Assembly (NCBI GenBank): GCA_045531685.1
Contig: JAZSEL010000141.1
Coordinates: 1 to 19,575, forward strand
Length of the DNA: 19,575 nt
Direction: 5' to 3'
Source of the DNA: RGIG8767 sp045531685
GTDB lineage: Bacteria > Bacillota > Clostridia > Lachnospirales > Lachnospiraceae
Shown: in pieces, positions 1 through 5,368 of the stretch
Numbering within the stretch: position 1 is the first letter of the stretch
Layout: every line of letters starts with the position of its first letter
Position numbers and translations under genes: made by a program
Notes under the pieces: model-generated
What the model was told of the DNA's origin: nothing
Database searches by the model: none
What the model saw: the letters and a program-made list of their open reading frames with translations, nothing else

Positions 1-206
1 ACATAGTCTGACATATACTCAAATGCATTATATATATTAGACTTTCCACTTGCATTTGCCCCATAAATGGCAGCAACCGGCAATATCTTCTCACTACCAA
101 TAGTTACAACTCTGTCCGAGAACTCCGTCATCTTAGCCGCAGACAAATCTAATGTAGCTTCTTCTCTAAATGATTTGAAATTTTTAAAATTGAATTGTAT
201 TAACAT
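1..206 (-). CDS. AAA-family ATP-binding protein, N-terminal part (cut by window edge)
   Basis: The reverse strand opens with ATG at 206 and reads 68 codons before the window ends, so only the N-terminus is present. It begins MLIQFNFKNFKSF, the usual first beta strands of the OLD/RecF/SMC-like AAA_15/AAA_21 ATPases. A Walker A P-loop, GANASGKS, lies at residues 49-56, directly after a hydrophobic strand. Such ATPases bind and hydrolyse ATP, often next to a nuclease or RloB-type partner in anti-phage loci; which branch this is cannot be told because the rest of the gene is outside. A ribosome site (AGGTGAGGT) sits 8 bases before the ATG. Family assignment is firm, function is open. Confidence 0.85.
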   Translation of the reverse strand, partial: MLIQFNFKNFKSFREEATLDLSAAKMTEFSDRVVTIGSEKILPVAAIYGANASGKSNIYNAFEYMSDY

Positions 207-237
207 AATTGCTACCTCACCTTCTTTTCTACTCTCT

Positions 238-265
238 ATTATATGCTGTTTTTTGCAAAAATCAA
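238..265 (-). promoter_or_regulatory. Sigma-A-type promoter of the AAA ATPase gene
   Basis: On the minus strand a TTGATT -35 box (265-260) and a perfect TATAAT -10 box (243-238) are separated by 16 bases, about 30 bases ahead of the ATPase start codon. An 8-bp inverted repeat, ACATCTAA at 265-272 and TTAGATGT at 290-297, overlaps the -35 box and lies just upstream, where a repressor or activator could bind. The ATPase gene thus has its own promoter, separate from the HEPN-like gene upstream. Confidence 0.6.
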
Positions 266-318
266 CATCTAAATGTGATTTTTTCTCAATTAGATGTATT
301 TTGTCATTGAGAACTATT

Positions 319-356
319 AAAAAACATAAAAAGCAAGGCATCTCTACCTTGCTCTT
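319..356 (-). terminator. Rho-independent terminator after the HEPN-like gene (copy 1 of a 29-bp repeat)
   Basis: Positions 332-338 (AGCAAGG) and 347-353 (CCTTGCT) form a stem around an 8-base loop. Weaker pairs extend it to about 10 bp. On the minus strand the stem is followed by a T-rich run reaching 319. It lies just after the stop codon of the HEPN-like gene. Positions 328-356 are identical to 1206-1234. Confidence 0.75.
328..356. repeat. 29-bp direct repeat, left copy
   Basis: These 29 bases are identical to 1206-1234 and in the same orientation; flanking bases differ at once on both sides. The repeat holds the terminator hairpin. The two copies bracket exactly one gene, the HEPN-like gene at 367-1125. 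Confidence 0.9.
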
Positions 357-366
357 TATCTTTTTA

Positions 367-1125
367 TCATCGAATACTTAACCAATCTTTTTTTCTTCGT
401 ATTTCAGAATTCGTCCAATAGTCTGTATAATACGAGAAGAAATCTGATACTACAGGCATATAATATCCTTGTCTTTCTAACTCGCATACCTTCTTGTACA
501 TAATTTTTACTATTTCGAACACATACAATACCGAATATCCTTGGAGATAATCCATATTAGCCGCTTCGTCTAACAGCAATCCTACTTGAGTTATTTCTTC
601 CCCGTCCATTCCATAATGAAGAAACATACCTGTTTGTGCAAACATATCTATCATTTCTTTTCTATGCACATATCTCTTTCTCCCATGTTTAGTACTAATT
701 AACTCTTGGATTTTTCTCCATTCTGCTAATACACTCTCATGGTTTATATTTTTTCCTGGCTTCTCCATTATGTTGTCCAAGTTATGATACCTTGTATAAC
801 CTGCAAACTCATCTAAAAAAACTAATATTTCTTGGTGAATTCCATTCAATTCTATTAATCCGGCTTTAGACCATAATTCAATCAGATTATGTCCCTTTAT
901 ATTCTTCTCCGTTATGGTCGGAAACGCTCCCGCATTTTCTCTTCGATACTTCATAATTATTATAATCTTAAGCAATCTTTCTATTGCAATCGAAAGTTCG
1001 AAAAAAGCTCGATAATAACTTCCCTTGTCTCCTATTTCTGCTCGACGCAACGAATGCAATCCACTCTTTAAAAGTGCTGATGTCAATTCGCACTCTTCAA
1101 GCATTCTTATTTCCTTCTCCTGCAT
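367..1125 (-). CDS. HEPN-like protein of unknown function
   Basis: The 252-residue product is soluble and mostly helical. Residues about 33-115 resemble a HEPN domain: a helix with SYYRAFFELSIAIERLLK (36-53), then the GHNLIELW segment (78-85) and an RYHNLDNI segment (112-119). HEPN domains are often RNases or partners of toxins and nucleotidyltransferases. A canonical R-x4-6-H catalytic motif is not clearly present (only RYH at 112-114 and KGHN at 77-80), so nuclease activity is not supported. No function is assigned to the C-terminal half. The ATG at 1125 has GGAGGT ending 6 bases upstream. The gene lies between two copies of a 29-bp hairpin repeat and upstream of the AAA ATPase gene. Defence or stress roles are only inference. 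Confidence 0.7.
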   Translation of the reverse strand: MQEKEIRMLEECELTSALLKSGLHSLRRAEIGDKGSYYRAFFELSIAIERLLKIIIIMKYRRENAGAFPTITEKNIKGHNLIELWSKAGLIELNGIHQEILVFLDEFAGYTRYHNLDNIMEKPGKNINHESVLAEWRKIQELISTKHGRKRYVHRKEMIDMFAQTGMFLHYGMDGEEITQVGLLLDEAANMDYLQGYSVLYVFEIVKIMYKKVCELERQGYYMPVVSDFFSYYTDYWTNSEIRRKKDWLSIR

Positions 1126-1205
1126 TTTCAGACCTCCACGAATACATTTCTAATACATACTATCGGCTCCTTTCACAGATAAATCAAGTAACCTTTCACC
1201 AATTC

Positions 1206-1234
1206 AAAAAGCAAGGCATCTCTACCTTGCTCTT
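1206..1234. repeat. 29-bp direct repeat, right copy (hairpin/terminator)
   Basis: Identical to 328-356. The hairpin stem is GCAAGG at 1211-1216 with CCTTGC at 1225-1230, and on the minus strand it is followed by five T. The stop codon of the small gene at 1222-1440 lies in the hairpin loop, so this copy overlaps the 3' end of a gene, while the left copy lies wholly between genes. Confidence 0.9.
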
Positions 1235-1440
1235 CTTCGTCTTATATTCACCGTTTCTTCCTCCGGTGCATCTACCTTCACATCCCACGGCACTGCTATG
1301 TACTCACTCTCTTCTGCACACCTTGATGTAGCTTCTTCAATCGCCCGTTCCACCTTGCCTGCGTTTGCTTCAATCAAAAGCTTACACAAGAAGTCAGCGG
1401 TATCCTCCGCCGAATTCGGATTATGAAAACGATAATTCAA
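1222..1440 (-). CDS. Small hypothetical protein, possibly mobile-element associated
   Basis: Reading from TTG at 1440 gives a 72-residue protein starting MNYRFHNPNSAEDTADFLCK, followed by an amphipathic helix with acidic residues and a strongly basic tail (NIRRRRAR). The frame stays open up to an ATG at 1530, but that extension is abnormally Arg/Lys-rich and overlaps a better-looking acidic reading in another frame, so the shorter start is preferred although its ribosome site is weak. I do not recognise the family with certainty; small proteins of this general look often follow recombinase genes in Lachnospiraceae elements, which is inference. The stop codon falls inside the 29-bp hairpin repeat. 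Confidence 0.5.
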   Translation of the reverse strand: MNYRFHNPNSAEDTADFLCKLLIEANAGKVERAIEEATSRCAEESEYIAVPWDVKVDAPEEETVNIRRRRAR

Positions 1441-1519
1441 TTTTCTCTGTTTCAAGCGGAATCTCCACCTCCTTCTCTGGCTCGTCTTTCTTTTCAATAC
1501 TATGAGACCCAATCTCAAG
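1421..1519 (-). pseudogene. C-terminal remnant of an unidentified gene overlapping the small protein
   Basis: Between an in-frame stop at 1520-1522 and TAA at 1421-1423 the minus strand reads 32 codons that include the acidic run EPEKEVEIPLETEKIELSFS. This looks like a normal protein tail, whereas the same DNA read in the neighbouring frame is almost all Arg and Lys. There is no ATG, GTG or TTG start in it. It is probably the last part of an upstream gene whose body has been deleted. Its end overlaps the start of the small gene at 1440, as in translationally coupled pairs. Family unknown. Confidence 0.35.
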
Positions 1520-1555
1520 TTAGACCTCATTTGAATCTATTTTATTTCAGACAAA

Positions 1556-1720
1556 TCATAAAGTCGTTACCCAAATATTGTACAAAAAGTCTATTCCCAC
1601 TGTACTTATATTCTCTGCAACCACAAAGTGGCAAGCAGTGCAATGGTATATACCTACTGCATTTTGGGCTTGTTGTGGAGTATCTCCAATCCCCTTAGGA
1701 TGTTCAATCGTATTGAACAG
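1556..1720 (-). pseudogene. Remnant ORF with a CxxCH motif
   Basis: A 54-codon stretch between stops (TAG at 1721-1723, TGA at 1556-1558) reads as a plausible protein: HPKGIGDTPQQAQNAVGIYH (residues 7-26), then CTACH and a hydrophobic end. No standard start codon is present, so it is probably the 3' part of a broken gene. The CxxCH could be a zinc or redox site. I do not recognise the family. A 7-bp hairpin (1702-1718, GTTCAAT/ATTGAAC) covers its beginning. Confidence 0.35.
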
Positions 1721-1887
1721 CTACGCCCTCATGATATGAGTGCTAAACAAACTCTCCCTTCAAAAAAATTTCAACTAATTGATTTCATCAAATAAACATC
1801 CTATCAATTCACATCCAACAGCAGATAGATAAGATAAGTATTACTATAATCAGTCTTATTATATTAGTATTATTACATCGTACTTTT

Positions 1888-1951
1888 TACGAGTCTAGAA
1901 TCGAACATCTTACGAGTCCAAAATCGTAGTTTCTACGAGTCTAGAATCGTA
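1888..1951. repeat. Three iteron-like dyad repeats with exact 23-bp period
   Basis: Three copies start at 1888, 1911 and 1934. Copies 1 and 3 share TACGAGTCTAGAATCG; copy 2 has two changes (CCA-A for CTA-G). Taken as 18 bases, copy 3 (TACGAGTCTAGAATCGTA) is a near-palindrome, 16 of 18 positions, with TACGA and TCGTA as arms. The period of 23 bp puts the copies close to one DNA face at every second helical turn. This is the layout of protein-binding iterons or a multimeric operator. No replication gene lies beside it. Confidence 0.85.
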
Positions 1952-2000
1952 AAATTTCCGAATGACCGCCTTAGCTTTTACATTTCGTTTATTAAAACAC

Positions 2001-2034
2001 CAAAAAGGCAGACTTCAAAAATCGGAAATCTGCC
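2001..2034 (-). terminator. Rho-independent terminator of the hydrolase/isomerase operon
   Basis: On the minus strand GGCAGATTTC (2034-2025) pairs with GAAGTCTGCC (2016-2007), 10 bp including one U-G wobble, with an 8-base loop, and is followed by five T. It ends the transcript of the two metabolic genes and the small ORF downstream of them. Confidence 0.85.
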
Positions 2035-2047
2035 AAATCATCTTTAT

Positions 2048-2176
2048 TCATTTATCAGCCGAAGGCGTAGCTTCTTCAGAATGCGATTTGAAGAATTCGA
2101 TGGGTTTGGGATAATGTCCCAACAAGCGAAATCGCAAAACCTGTACAGGTTTGCATTGCTTGCCAGTTTGTATCAT
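2048..2176 (-). CDS. Possible 42-aa protein, overlapping the isomerase stop
   Basis: The start ATG at 2176 overlaps the TGA of the isomerase gene (ATGA), and the frame runs 42 codons to TGA at 2048. The product is basic in its first half and ends EFFKSHSEEATPSADK, which has the composition of a real protein tail. The terminator begins 14 bases later, so the ORF fits neatly at the end of the operon. I know no function. It could also be the eroded 3' end of another gene fused here, or a chance reading of a dispersed repeat. Confidence 0.35.
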   Translation of the reverse strand: MIQTGKQCKPVQVLRFRLLGHYPKPIEFFKSHSEEATPSADK

Positions 2177-2955
2177 TTCTTCGGCATATCATCAAGTCTT
2201 TTCACCCTCTCATAAGCCAACTCCAAGAATTGCTGAATATCTAAATGCCCATAATCCCAATTCATGGGTTCTAAGGTTGTGGCGCCCTGATACCCGGTAT
2301 GTACAATTTTCTCCATAACCCCAGCCCAATCTATATTACCATCAAAAGGCAACTGATGTTGATTATGCCCACCTCCATTATCCTGTAAATGTATTGCCAT
2401 TAAACGGTTCCCATACATTTTCAGTAAATCTTCATTCGGCGCAGAATTAATGTGATGGCAACTATCATAACAATACCCTGCATTTTTCGAAGGGAACATA
2501 TCCAACACTTTTTTCAAGTTTTGAACATTACTTAAATTCTCAAAAGCAATTTGAACTCCCTTTTGCTCTGCCTTGCTTATAAGTAACTCCAACCGACTTA
2601 TCCCCATTTGATTTAATGGATTCTTATCATTAGGCAGATGGATGACCATTGTTGGAACATCATAGTCATAGCAATCCGCCACACATTGCAAATAGCTTTG
2701 AAACACACTTTCTCCATCCAAGTTATCCAGTGATAAATTATTTTGCTCATGAACCGGTGCATGAATATTTTCAACATACAATCCTGCATTTCTGGCTAGC
2801 CTAACATCTTCCTGATAACCAGCACCTCTACCAAACTGATCGCTCCACCATAACATTACACAGTCAAATCCTGCTCTTTTTATCAATTTATATCTTTCCT
2901 CAAAGGGAACATCATAGCCTGCACCATATCCAAAACAATCGTATATTCCTATCAT
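2173..2955 (-). CDS. Sugar phosphate isomerase/epimerase family TIM-barrel protein
   Basis: 260 residues, the full length of the AP_endonuc_2 / xylose isomerase-like TIM barrel family. Members isomerise or epimerise sugars, inositols or hydroxypyruvate with a divalent metal. Likely metal ligands stand at the expected strand ends: E139 (IAFENLS), D164 and H167/H168 (YCYDSCHHIN), H189 and H200 (AIHLQDNGGGHNQHQ) and E229 (ATTLEP); H65 and H106 line earlier strands. The ATG at 2955 has GGGAG 7 bases upstream. It follows the alpha/beta hydrolase gene by 54 bases on the same strand, so the two probably form one transcript. The substrate cannot be named. Confidence 0.9.
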   Translation of the reverse strand: MIGIYDCFGYGAGYDVPFEERYKLIKRAGFDCVMLWWSDQFGRGAGYQEDVRLARNAGLYVENIHAPVHEQNNLSLDNLDGESVFQSYLQCVADCYDYDVPTMVIHLPNDKNPLNQMGISRLELLISKAEQKGVQIAFENLSNVQNLKKVLDMFPSKNAGYCYDSCHHINSAPNEDLLKMYGNRLMAIHLQDNGGGHNQHQLPFDGNIDWAGVMEKIVHTGYQGATTLEPMNWDYGHLDIQQFLELAYERVKRLDDMPKK

Positions 2956-3009
2956 TTCACAGCTCCCAACATCATTTTATATACACTCAATCTCCTACCA
3001 AATTGTAGC

Positions 3010-3777
3010 TTACATAATTATCGTTAACATAATATTATAGAATTCTTCTTTCGCATATTTCTCCATAAACGGACTATGTCCGCACTTCTCCAATATATGT
3101 GTTTCGCACTGAACACCGTTTTCTTGTAATGGTATCGTCACACCATTAACCGGATGCGGGTCATATTCCCCTTGTATTAAATACAGTCTGCTCTTAATAT
3201 TTTTAAAACATTTCATTAACTCTCCGCTAGATCTTAATTTAACAGCTTCACTCCAAACTTTATTATGCATTTCGCTGTCTGTTTTATCCGCTCTATGTTT
3301 CTCCCTATTTTCAAGACAATAATTGTCGGATTTCTCAAGAATCTGAGGTATTCTTTTCATATCCTCATCTGTTGCTTCATTTTTATTTAACCTTTTAAAT
3401 ACAGCACTATCTTCTTCTGATAAATTTTTGAATCTACGAGCTCCTATCTCTGAAACATATTTATCTTCAAGAGGTCCACTACCAACCAAAACTACGTTAT
3501 CAATCATTTCAGGGTATTTTTCAGCAAATAACGCAACCAACCATGCTCCCCAAGAATGGCCAATAAGCGATACTTTATCAGAGCAATTATCTTTAATTTG
3601 ACAATATAACTCTTCTATCAGTTCATCTATTGAATATTTTGATTGAATTGCTTCAACAACACCTGTTTTTGACAATTCGCTTAATTCTTCTGCAAATCCT
3701 TTTAATGAACCTATTGCCCCAGGACCACCATGAACTAAAACTATCTTATATGGTTCTTCGCCATATAAACGCACCAT
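3010..3777 (-). CDS. Alpha/beta hydrolase
   Basis: 255 residues with the complete catalytic set of the alpha/beta hydrolase fold: oxyanion motif HGGPG (16-20), nucleophile elbow GHSWG with Ser75, acid D206 (QGEYDPHP) and His234 (CGHSPF). Residues about 115-185 form the helical cap that decides the substrate. The HGGPG plus GHSWG pattern is shared with proline iminopeptidases and related small-substrate esterases; this copy starts directly at the first core strand and has a somewhat short N-terminus. No signal peptide, so cytoplasmic. GGAGGG precedes the ATG. First gene of a pair with the isomerase. The actual substrate is unknown. Confidence 0.9.
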   Translation of the reverse strand: MVRLYGEEPYKIVLVHGGPGAIGSLKGFAEELSELSKTGVVEAIQSKYSIDELIEELYCQIKDNCSDKVSLIGHSWGAWLVALFAEKYPEMIDNVVLVGSGPLEDKYVSEIGARRFKNLSEEDSAVFKRLNKNEATDEDMKRIPQILEKSDNYCLENREKHRADKTDSEMHNKVWSEAVKLRSSGELMKCFKNIKSRLYLIQGEYDPHPVNGVTIPLQENGVQCETHILEKCGHSPFMEKYAKEEFYNIMLTIIM

Positions 3778-3832
3778 TTGATTTACCCTCCATGATTATA
3801 AACAATCTCAAATCACCTCTTCTTATTATAGC

Positions 3833-3864
3833 AAAAGCACCCTCAGATTTCCACCTGAGAGTGC
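3833..3864 (-). terminator. Rho-independent terminator after truncated spoIIID
   Basis: On the minus strand GCACTCTCAG (3864-3855) pairs with CTGAGGGTGC (3846-3837), 10 bp with one U-G wobble and an 8-base loop, followed by four T. It separates the spoIIID remnant from the alpha/beta hydrolase gene, whose promoter must therefore lie in about 3780-3830; TATAAT-like boxes occur there but no convincing -35 partner. Confidence 0.8.
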
Positions 3865-3915
3865 TCCTACTTTATCCCTATTCAATTGCCCAAATTACTT
3901 TACTACTTAATCGTT

Positions 3916-4047
3916 CTATTTTGCTACCTCCGCATGTACAGTGGATTTGGATATCCCAAACTGCTTTGCGGTCTGTCTCACGGTCGTATTATTTTCAATA
4001 ATATAATTGGCAATATCGATTGCTCTTTCTTCGATATATTCTTTCAA
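3916..4047 (-). pseudogene. spoIIID: 3'-truncated spoIIID (sporulation regulator)
   Basis: Starting at TTG 4047, which has GAGGGG 7 bases upstream, the minus strand reads 43 residues: LKEYIEERAIDIANYIIENN, then TTVRQTAKQFGISKSTVH. This matches the N-terminal half of SpoIIID, the mother-cell transcription regulator of spore formation, including the helix-turn-helix (about 22-40). Intact SpoIIID is roughly 80-95 residues; here TAG follows after VHAEVAK. Another frame continues with KIERL, similar to the TERL that normally follows, and then stops too. Only about 50 bases remain before the terminator, so the second DNA-binding basic region is lost. Probably a decayed extra copy, or a short dominant-negative form. 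Confidence 0.75.
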
Positions 4048-4053
4048 AGAAAT

Positions 4054-4099
4054 ACCCCTCGGAACACTTTTTTACATTGTATGAAGTGTTCTGAGGGGT
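4054..4099. promoter_or_regulatory. Long hairpin covering the ribosome site of truncated spoIIID
   Basis: Arms 4054-4069 and 4084-4099 (16 bases each) are complementary with one G-U pair on the plus strand, or one A-C mismatch on the minus strand; the loop is 14 bases. In minus-strand RNA the 3' arm contains the GAGGGG ribosome site of the spoIIID remnant, so the fold would hide it. It also lies after the two tiny ORFs at 4116-4312 and could act as attenuator or weak terminator, though no clean T-run follows. Confidence 0.6.
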
Positions 4100-4115
4100 T
4101 ATGACTCTTTATTTA

Positions 4116-4190
4116 TTATCCTTCGTTCCAATACTCTTCACTTTCTTCTGCGGTTTGCTGTAATCCCAAACAAAACACGCAATGTTTCAT
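4116..4190 (-). CDS. Possible 24-aa ORF coupled to the antitoxin-like ORF
   Basis: Its ATG at 4190 overlaps the stop of the preceding 41-aa ORF (ATGA). The product, starting MKHCVFCLGLQQ, has a CxxC-like pair and an acidic end. An ATGA junction is common between antitoxin and toxin genes, but 24 residues are too few for a known toxin; it may be a toxin-gene stub or chance. Confidence 0.25.
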   Translation of the reverse strand: MKHCVFCLGLQQTAEESEEYWNEG

Positions 4191-4312
4191 ACTCCCAACA
4201 TCCTTCTTGATTCGGTTAATGAAATATATCCTTTCCCTCTGGCAGATTCTTCCCCTTGTTCCAATTCTCCAAATAATTCCTTAATCGCCTTCCATTCATC
4301 CAATTCTTTCAT
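4187..4312 (-). CDS. Small protein like the C-terminal tail of a Phd/RelB-type antitoxin
   Basis: 41 residues from ATG 4312 with GGGGGAGG 11 bases upstream. The sequence contains GELEQGEESARGKGYISL followed by ESRRMLGV. The pattern of an acidic helix, GE(x)S..G(y/w)IS and a final LG is seen at the ends of type II antitoxins of the Phd/RelB kind. The DNA-binding N-terminal half is missing; upstream the same frame reads a few more antitoxin-like codons (GEAIIS) before being lost in the neighbouring gene. It is either a broken antitoxin or a very small gene of its own. It starts 28 bases after the 247-aa gene. Resemblance judged by eye only. Confidence 0.4.
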   Translation of the reverse strand: MKELDEWKAIKELFGELEQGEESARGKGYISLTESRRMLGV

Positions 4313-4340
4313 GCTAATAATGGCCTCCCCCAGCGTACGT

Positions 4341-5084
4341 CTAATGTGCAATATTTTCCGTAAAATTTTCAGCGCTAATATTCCTTTTCACTTTTTTGTG
4401 TTTTTTTATTGTCTTCTTTCCGGCAATGTTAGTAATTTTATCAACCTGCATGTATGCATACCCCTTGCTTGTCCGAACAAGCAAAATATCTCCCGGCACA
4501 ACTGCCTCATGAATAGTATAAACCCAAGCATATCTCTTACCGTTCTTCATAACATAAGTTTTTTGTTCTGTATTATATTCCACGTGATGCCCAATTACCA
4601 ATTTAGCAATAGGACTTCCTTTCGGGACTTCCGTAATATCTACTTTGCAGTCGTATTTCTCCGATAATAGATATGCTATGTAGCCATCACGGATTTTTCT
4701 GTTCTCATCTACTATAATTCCATGTGCTAATTCCGTATTCTCCAGATAATACTTTTCATACCGGCTATACTTCACCGCACTTGGTTCTGTCATGTGCTGT
4801 ATATCGATTTCTCCTAAAGTACAACTATTTGTCTGCATTCCACTAATTACTTTAGGCAAATATTTTCTGAGTCGCTCATCTGAGGCAATAACCTCTAATA
4901 CTCCGGTTATGGTTTCTTCTCTGGTATCTCTTTCCACCGGAATATACATATTGGCAACTCCGGAATACTTCCAGCCCTGCTTTTCAATAAGTGTATCCAT
5001 ATACTTTATATCTTCTTCAACACTTCCCCTATCTCCCTCATCATCCAAATTGTAATCCAAGTATACAAAAATCATATCATTCAT
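4341..5084 (-). CDS. Conserved-looking protein of unknown function, possible DUF5839-like C-terminus
   Basis: 247 residues, soluble, no signal peptide. Residues 1-80 are acidic and mixed alpha/beta. Residues about 112-155 (YLENTELAHGIIVDENRKIR, then DGYIAYLL) recall ParB-like 'vdenn..lDGy.ry' segments. Residues about 160-220 (VEYN...YAWVYTIHEAVVPGD, then ILLVRTSKGYAYMQVDKI) look like a small beta barrel of the DUF5839 type often found in phage and mobile-element proteins. The end is a Lys-rich tail. AGGGGGAG lies 6 bases before the ATG. It sits among broken accessory genes and may itself be part of a mobile remnant. Function not assigned. Confidence 0.65.
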   Translation of the reverse strand: MNDMIFVYLDYNLDDEGDRGSVEEDIKYMDTLIEKQGWKYSGVANMYIPVERDTREETITGVLEVIASDERLRKYLPKVISGMQTNSCTLGEIDIQHMTEPSAVKYSRYEKYYLENTELAHGIIVDENRKIRDGYIAYLLSEKYDCKVDITEVPKGSPIAKLVIGHHVEYNTEQKTYVMKNGKRYAWVYTIHEAVVPGDILLVRTSKGYAYMQVDKITNIAGKKTIKKHKKVKRNISAENFTENIAH

Positions 5085-5120
5085 ATGTGCTCCCCCTTTA
5101 AATCTATATTTTCATTCTTG

Positions 5121-5368
5121 CTATTTTTCTTCATCCGTATTACAATCTACTTCAGAAGAAGCGGGTTTCTGACCATCTGACAAATTTGTCCATGATGGGT
5201 ATCTCGTTTCTTTTTTTTGAACATCATGCAAATACAACTTATCCATCGCGATGGACTCATTGTAAATGATTGTGTTCCTGAGTCTAATTTAAACTCGCGG
5301 AATTCTGCGAGTTTAAAATCTTCATTTGATAGTTCTTCCCATTCCATATTGTCATACATCATTTTCAC
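5121..5368 (-). pseudogene. Frameshifted gene of unknown function
   Basis: From GTG 5368 (or ATG 5362) one frame gives an acidic, normal-looking start (MYDNMEWEELSNEDFKLAEF). After about residue 33 that frame turns into an unlikely Met/Cys/Lys-rich tail. The frame beside it gives a natural protein end from about 5280 to TAG at 5121: NESIAMDKLYLHDVQKKETR, then YPSWTNLSDGQKPASSEVDC. A single frameshift near 5270-5285 would join the two into a protein of about 80 residues. Its start overlaps the stop of the ORF6N-type gene. No family recognised. Confidence 0.5.

Larger units (their letters stand above)
1531..2000. other. Gene-poor accessory stretch
   Basis: Apart from the remnant at 1556-1720 and the repeat array at 1888-1951, I see no convincing gene here. 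The DNA from about 1740 to 1885 is AT-rich and without long open frames. On the minus strand a GGTATATACC palindrome with partly symmetrical flanks occurs at about 1649-1658, which could be a recombinase or regulator site, but this is a weak call. Confidence 0.5.

Noticed and set aside
328..1234. Integron-type gene cassette with attC sites
   Set aside because: The repeats are short terminator-like hairpins without the R/L box layout of attC, and no integrase is visible.
1222..1530. 102-codon version of the small gene from ATG 1530
   Set aside because: The extra N-terminus is almost purely basic and out of keeping with the rest, while another frame there reads as a natural protein tail.
1888..1951. 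Plasmid replication origin
   Set aside because: Iteron-like spacing is present, but no Rep gene, DnaA boxes or AT-rich unwinding unit could be linked to it; only the repeat itself is claimed.
4182..4667. Plus-strand open frame of 161 codons
   Set aside because: It is antisense to the 247-aa gene, the 41-aa ORF and their ribosome sites, has Ser/Phe/Ile-rich shadow composition and no ribosome site.
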